A stretch of DNA of 22,038 nt, taken from positions 1 through 22,038 of IMG/VR virus record IMGVR_UViG_3300009605_003943; one strand, written 5' to 3'. Positions 21,585 to 22,038 of the stretch are shown here, in pieces; within the stretch, counting starts at the first letter, position 1, and each line of letters starts with the position of its first letter. Below the pieces are notes generated by a model that was given only the letters and a program-made list of their open reading frames with translations, ran no database searches and had not been told where the DNA came from. The stretch is from a virus. A program made the position numbers and the translations under genes.

Positions 21585-21593
21585 CCTTTGAAT

Positions 21594-22038
21594 CTAATTG
21601 AGAGTTAACTTTTCAGAATTAACTACTCGACCGGCTTGTGTTCTCAAAACATAGCCTAGCTGGATTAGGTATGGTTCAATAACTGAAACTATTGTTTCTT
21701 TATCAATTCCAATTACAGAAGCAATGCTATCAACTCCGGTGGGATTATTCCCAAAGGTTTGAAGTAAAGCAGTTATGTAGAGCCAATCCTGTTCAGTTGT
21801 TCCATTAGGATTAAGCGATCGATCTTCTCGCATATCTGCAATTACTTGTGAATCAAGTTTTTCTAGATTTCTCTCATCGGCTAAGTAGTAATCCTCAGCT
21901 AAACCGATGAAGTTTACAATTGTCCTTGGGACACCTCTTGAAATTCTAACTACATCCTGTAATGCTGAATCAGTCCATGTGTCCTTAGTTGCAAACCTTG
22001 CAATTTCTAATAACTGCTCAGGTGTATATGGTGAGAGA
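21594..22038 (-). CDS. ruvB: RuvB-like Holliday-junction branch-migration motor, 5' end off window
   Basis: The frame is open from the right edge (22038) to TAA at 21594; about 148 residues, the C-terminal part, are visible. Motifs agree closely with RuvB: the AAA+ small domain ISRGVPRTIVNFIGLAEDYY (cf. SRGTPRIANRLLRRVRDYA; R of sensor 2 kept), then the winged-helix end with GNNPTGVDSIASVIG and the signature IEPYLIQLGYVLRTQAGRV (cf. YEPYLIQ-GF-RTPRGRV). RuvB is the hexameric ATPase that moves four-way junctions with RuvA. The Walker motifs lie outside the window, so activity cannot be judged. The ATG inside this frame at 21833 is internal. RuvB is uncommon in phages; here it would work with the XPF-like nuclease and Sak4 recombinase. 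Confidence 0.9.
   Translation of the reverse strand, partial: LSPYTPEQLLEIARFATKDTWTDSALQDVVRISRGVPRTIVNFIGLAEDYYLADERNLEKLDSQVIADMREDRSLNPNGTTEQDWLYITALLQTFGNNPTGVDSIASVIGIDKETIVSVIEPYLIQLGYVLRTQAGRVVNSEKLTLN

Noticed and set aside
1-22038. tRNA or rRNA genes
   Set aside because: No cloverleaf-like sequence or conserved rRNA stretch was found in the few non-coding gaps.

Overview
The window looks like part of the genome of an uncultured tailed dsDNA bacteriophage (Caudoviricetes) with a bacterial host. It carries a tail-fibre gene with the repeated 'ERMRIDSGGNVGIGT' signature common in environmental phages, a phage-type replication and recombination cassette, many small tightly overlapping genes, Shine-Dalgarno starts (ATG, GTG and TTG) and sigma70-like promoters. 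No capsid, terminase, integrase, endolysin or tRNA gene is visible, so the host and the lifestyle cannot be fixed from this piece.

Layout. (1) 1-2214, plus strand: the 3' end of a long tail-fibre gene and two small genes, visibly richer in G+C than everything after them. (2) 2218-6427, plus strand, AT-richer: a staphylococcal-nuclease-like protein, a second probable receptor-binding or tail protein, four small or single-span membrane proteins, a zinc-ribbon protein and several unknowns. This is probably the distal tail and lysis or envelope end of the late region. (3) 6413-15956, minus strand: the replication and recombination block. In transcription order it runs: excisionase-like HTH protein (15956), ribbon-helix-helix-like protein, XPD/DinG-like Fe-S helicase, possible ssDNA-binding protein, small protein, Cas4-like PD-(D/E)XK nuclease, Sak4-like RecA ATPase, XPF/ERCC4 nuclease with helix-hairpin-helix tail, a family-4 uracil-DNA glycosylase fused to a family A DNA polymerase, three unknowns and an HTH plus double-zinc protein. 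Most neighbours overlap by 4 bases, which indicates translational coupling. (4) 15957-16185: a 229-base non-coding stretch with a large near-perfect hairpin whose loop is a run of 11 C. (5) 16186-21383, minus strand: an accessory, probably early, block of small genes, many with Cys-rich zinc-binding patterns, a DUF3846 protein and a protein with a stretch closely resembling the C-terminal domain of ribosomal protein L7/L12. (6) 21384-21593: non-coding, with 19-base-spaced repeats over a probable promoter and two hairpins. (7) 21594-22038, minus strand: the C-terminal third of a RuvB-type Holliday-junction motor that continues off the right edge.

How it may work together: the replication block unites a proofreading polymerase carrying its own uracil-recognition domain with a Fe-S helicase, a Cas4-like exonuclease, a Sak4 recombinase, an XPF-type structure-specific nuclease and, further right, a RuvB motor. 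That is a nearly self-contained kit for recombination-dependent replication and branch resolution, with several parts (family-4 UDG, XPF, XPD-like helicase) better known from archaea and eukaryotes. The most promising unusual items are the UDG-polymerase fusion with a changed ExoII residue, the L7/L12-like protein, the RuvB homologue and the C-tract hairpin.
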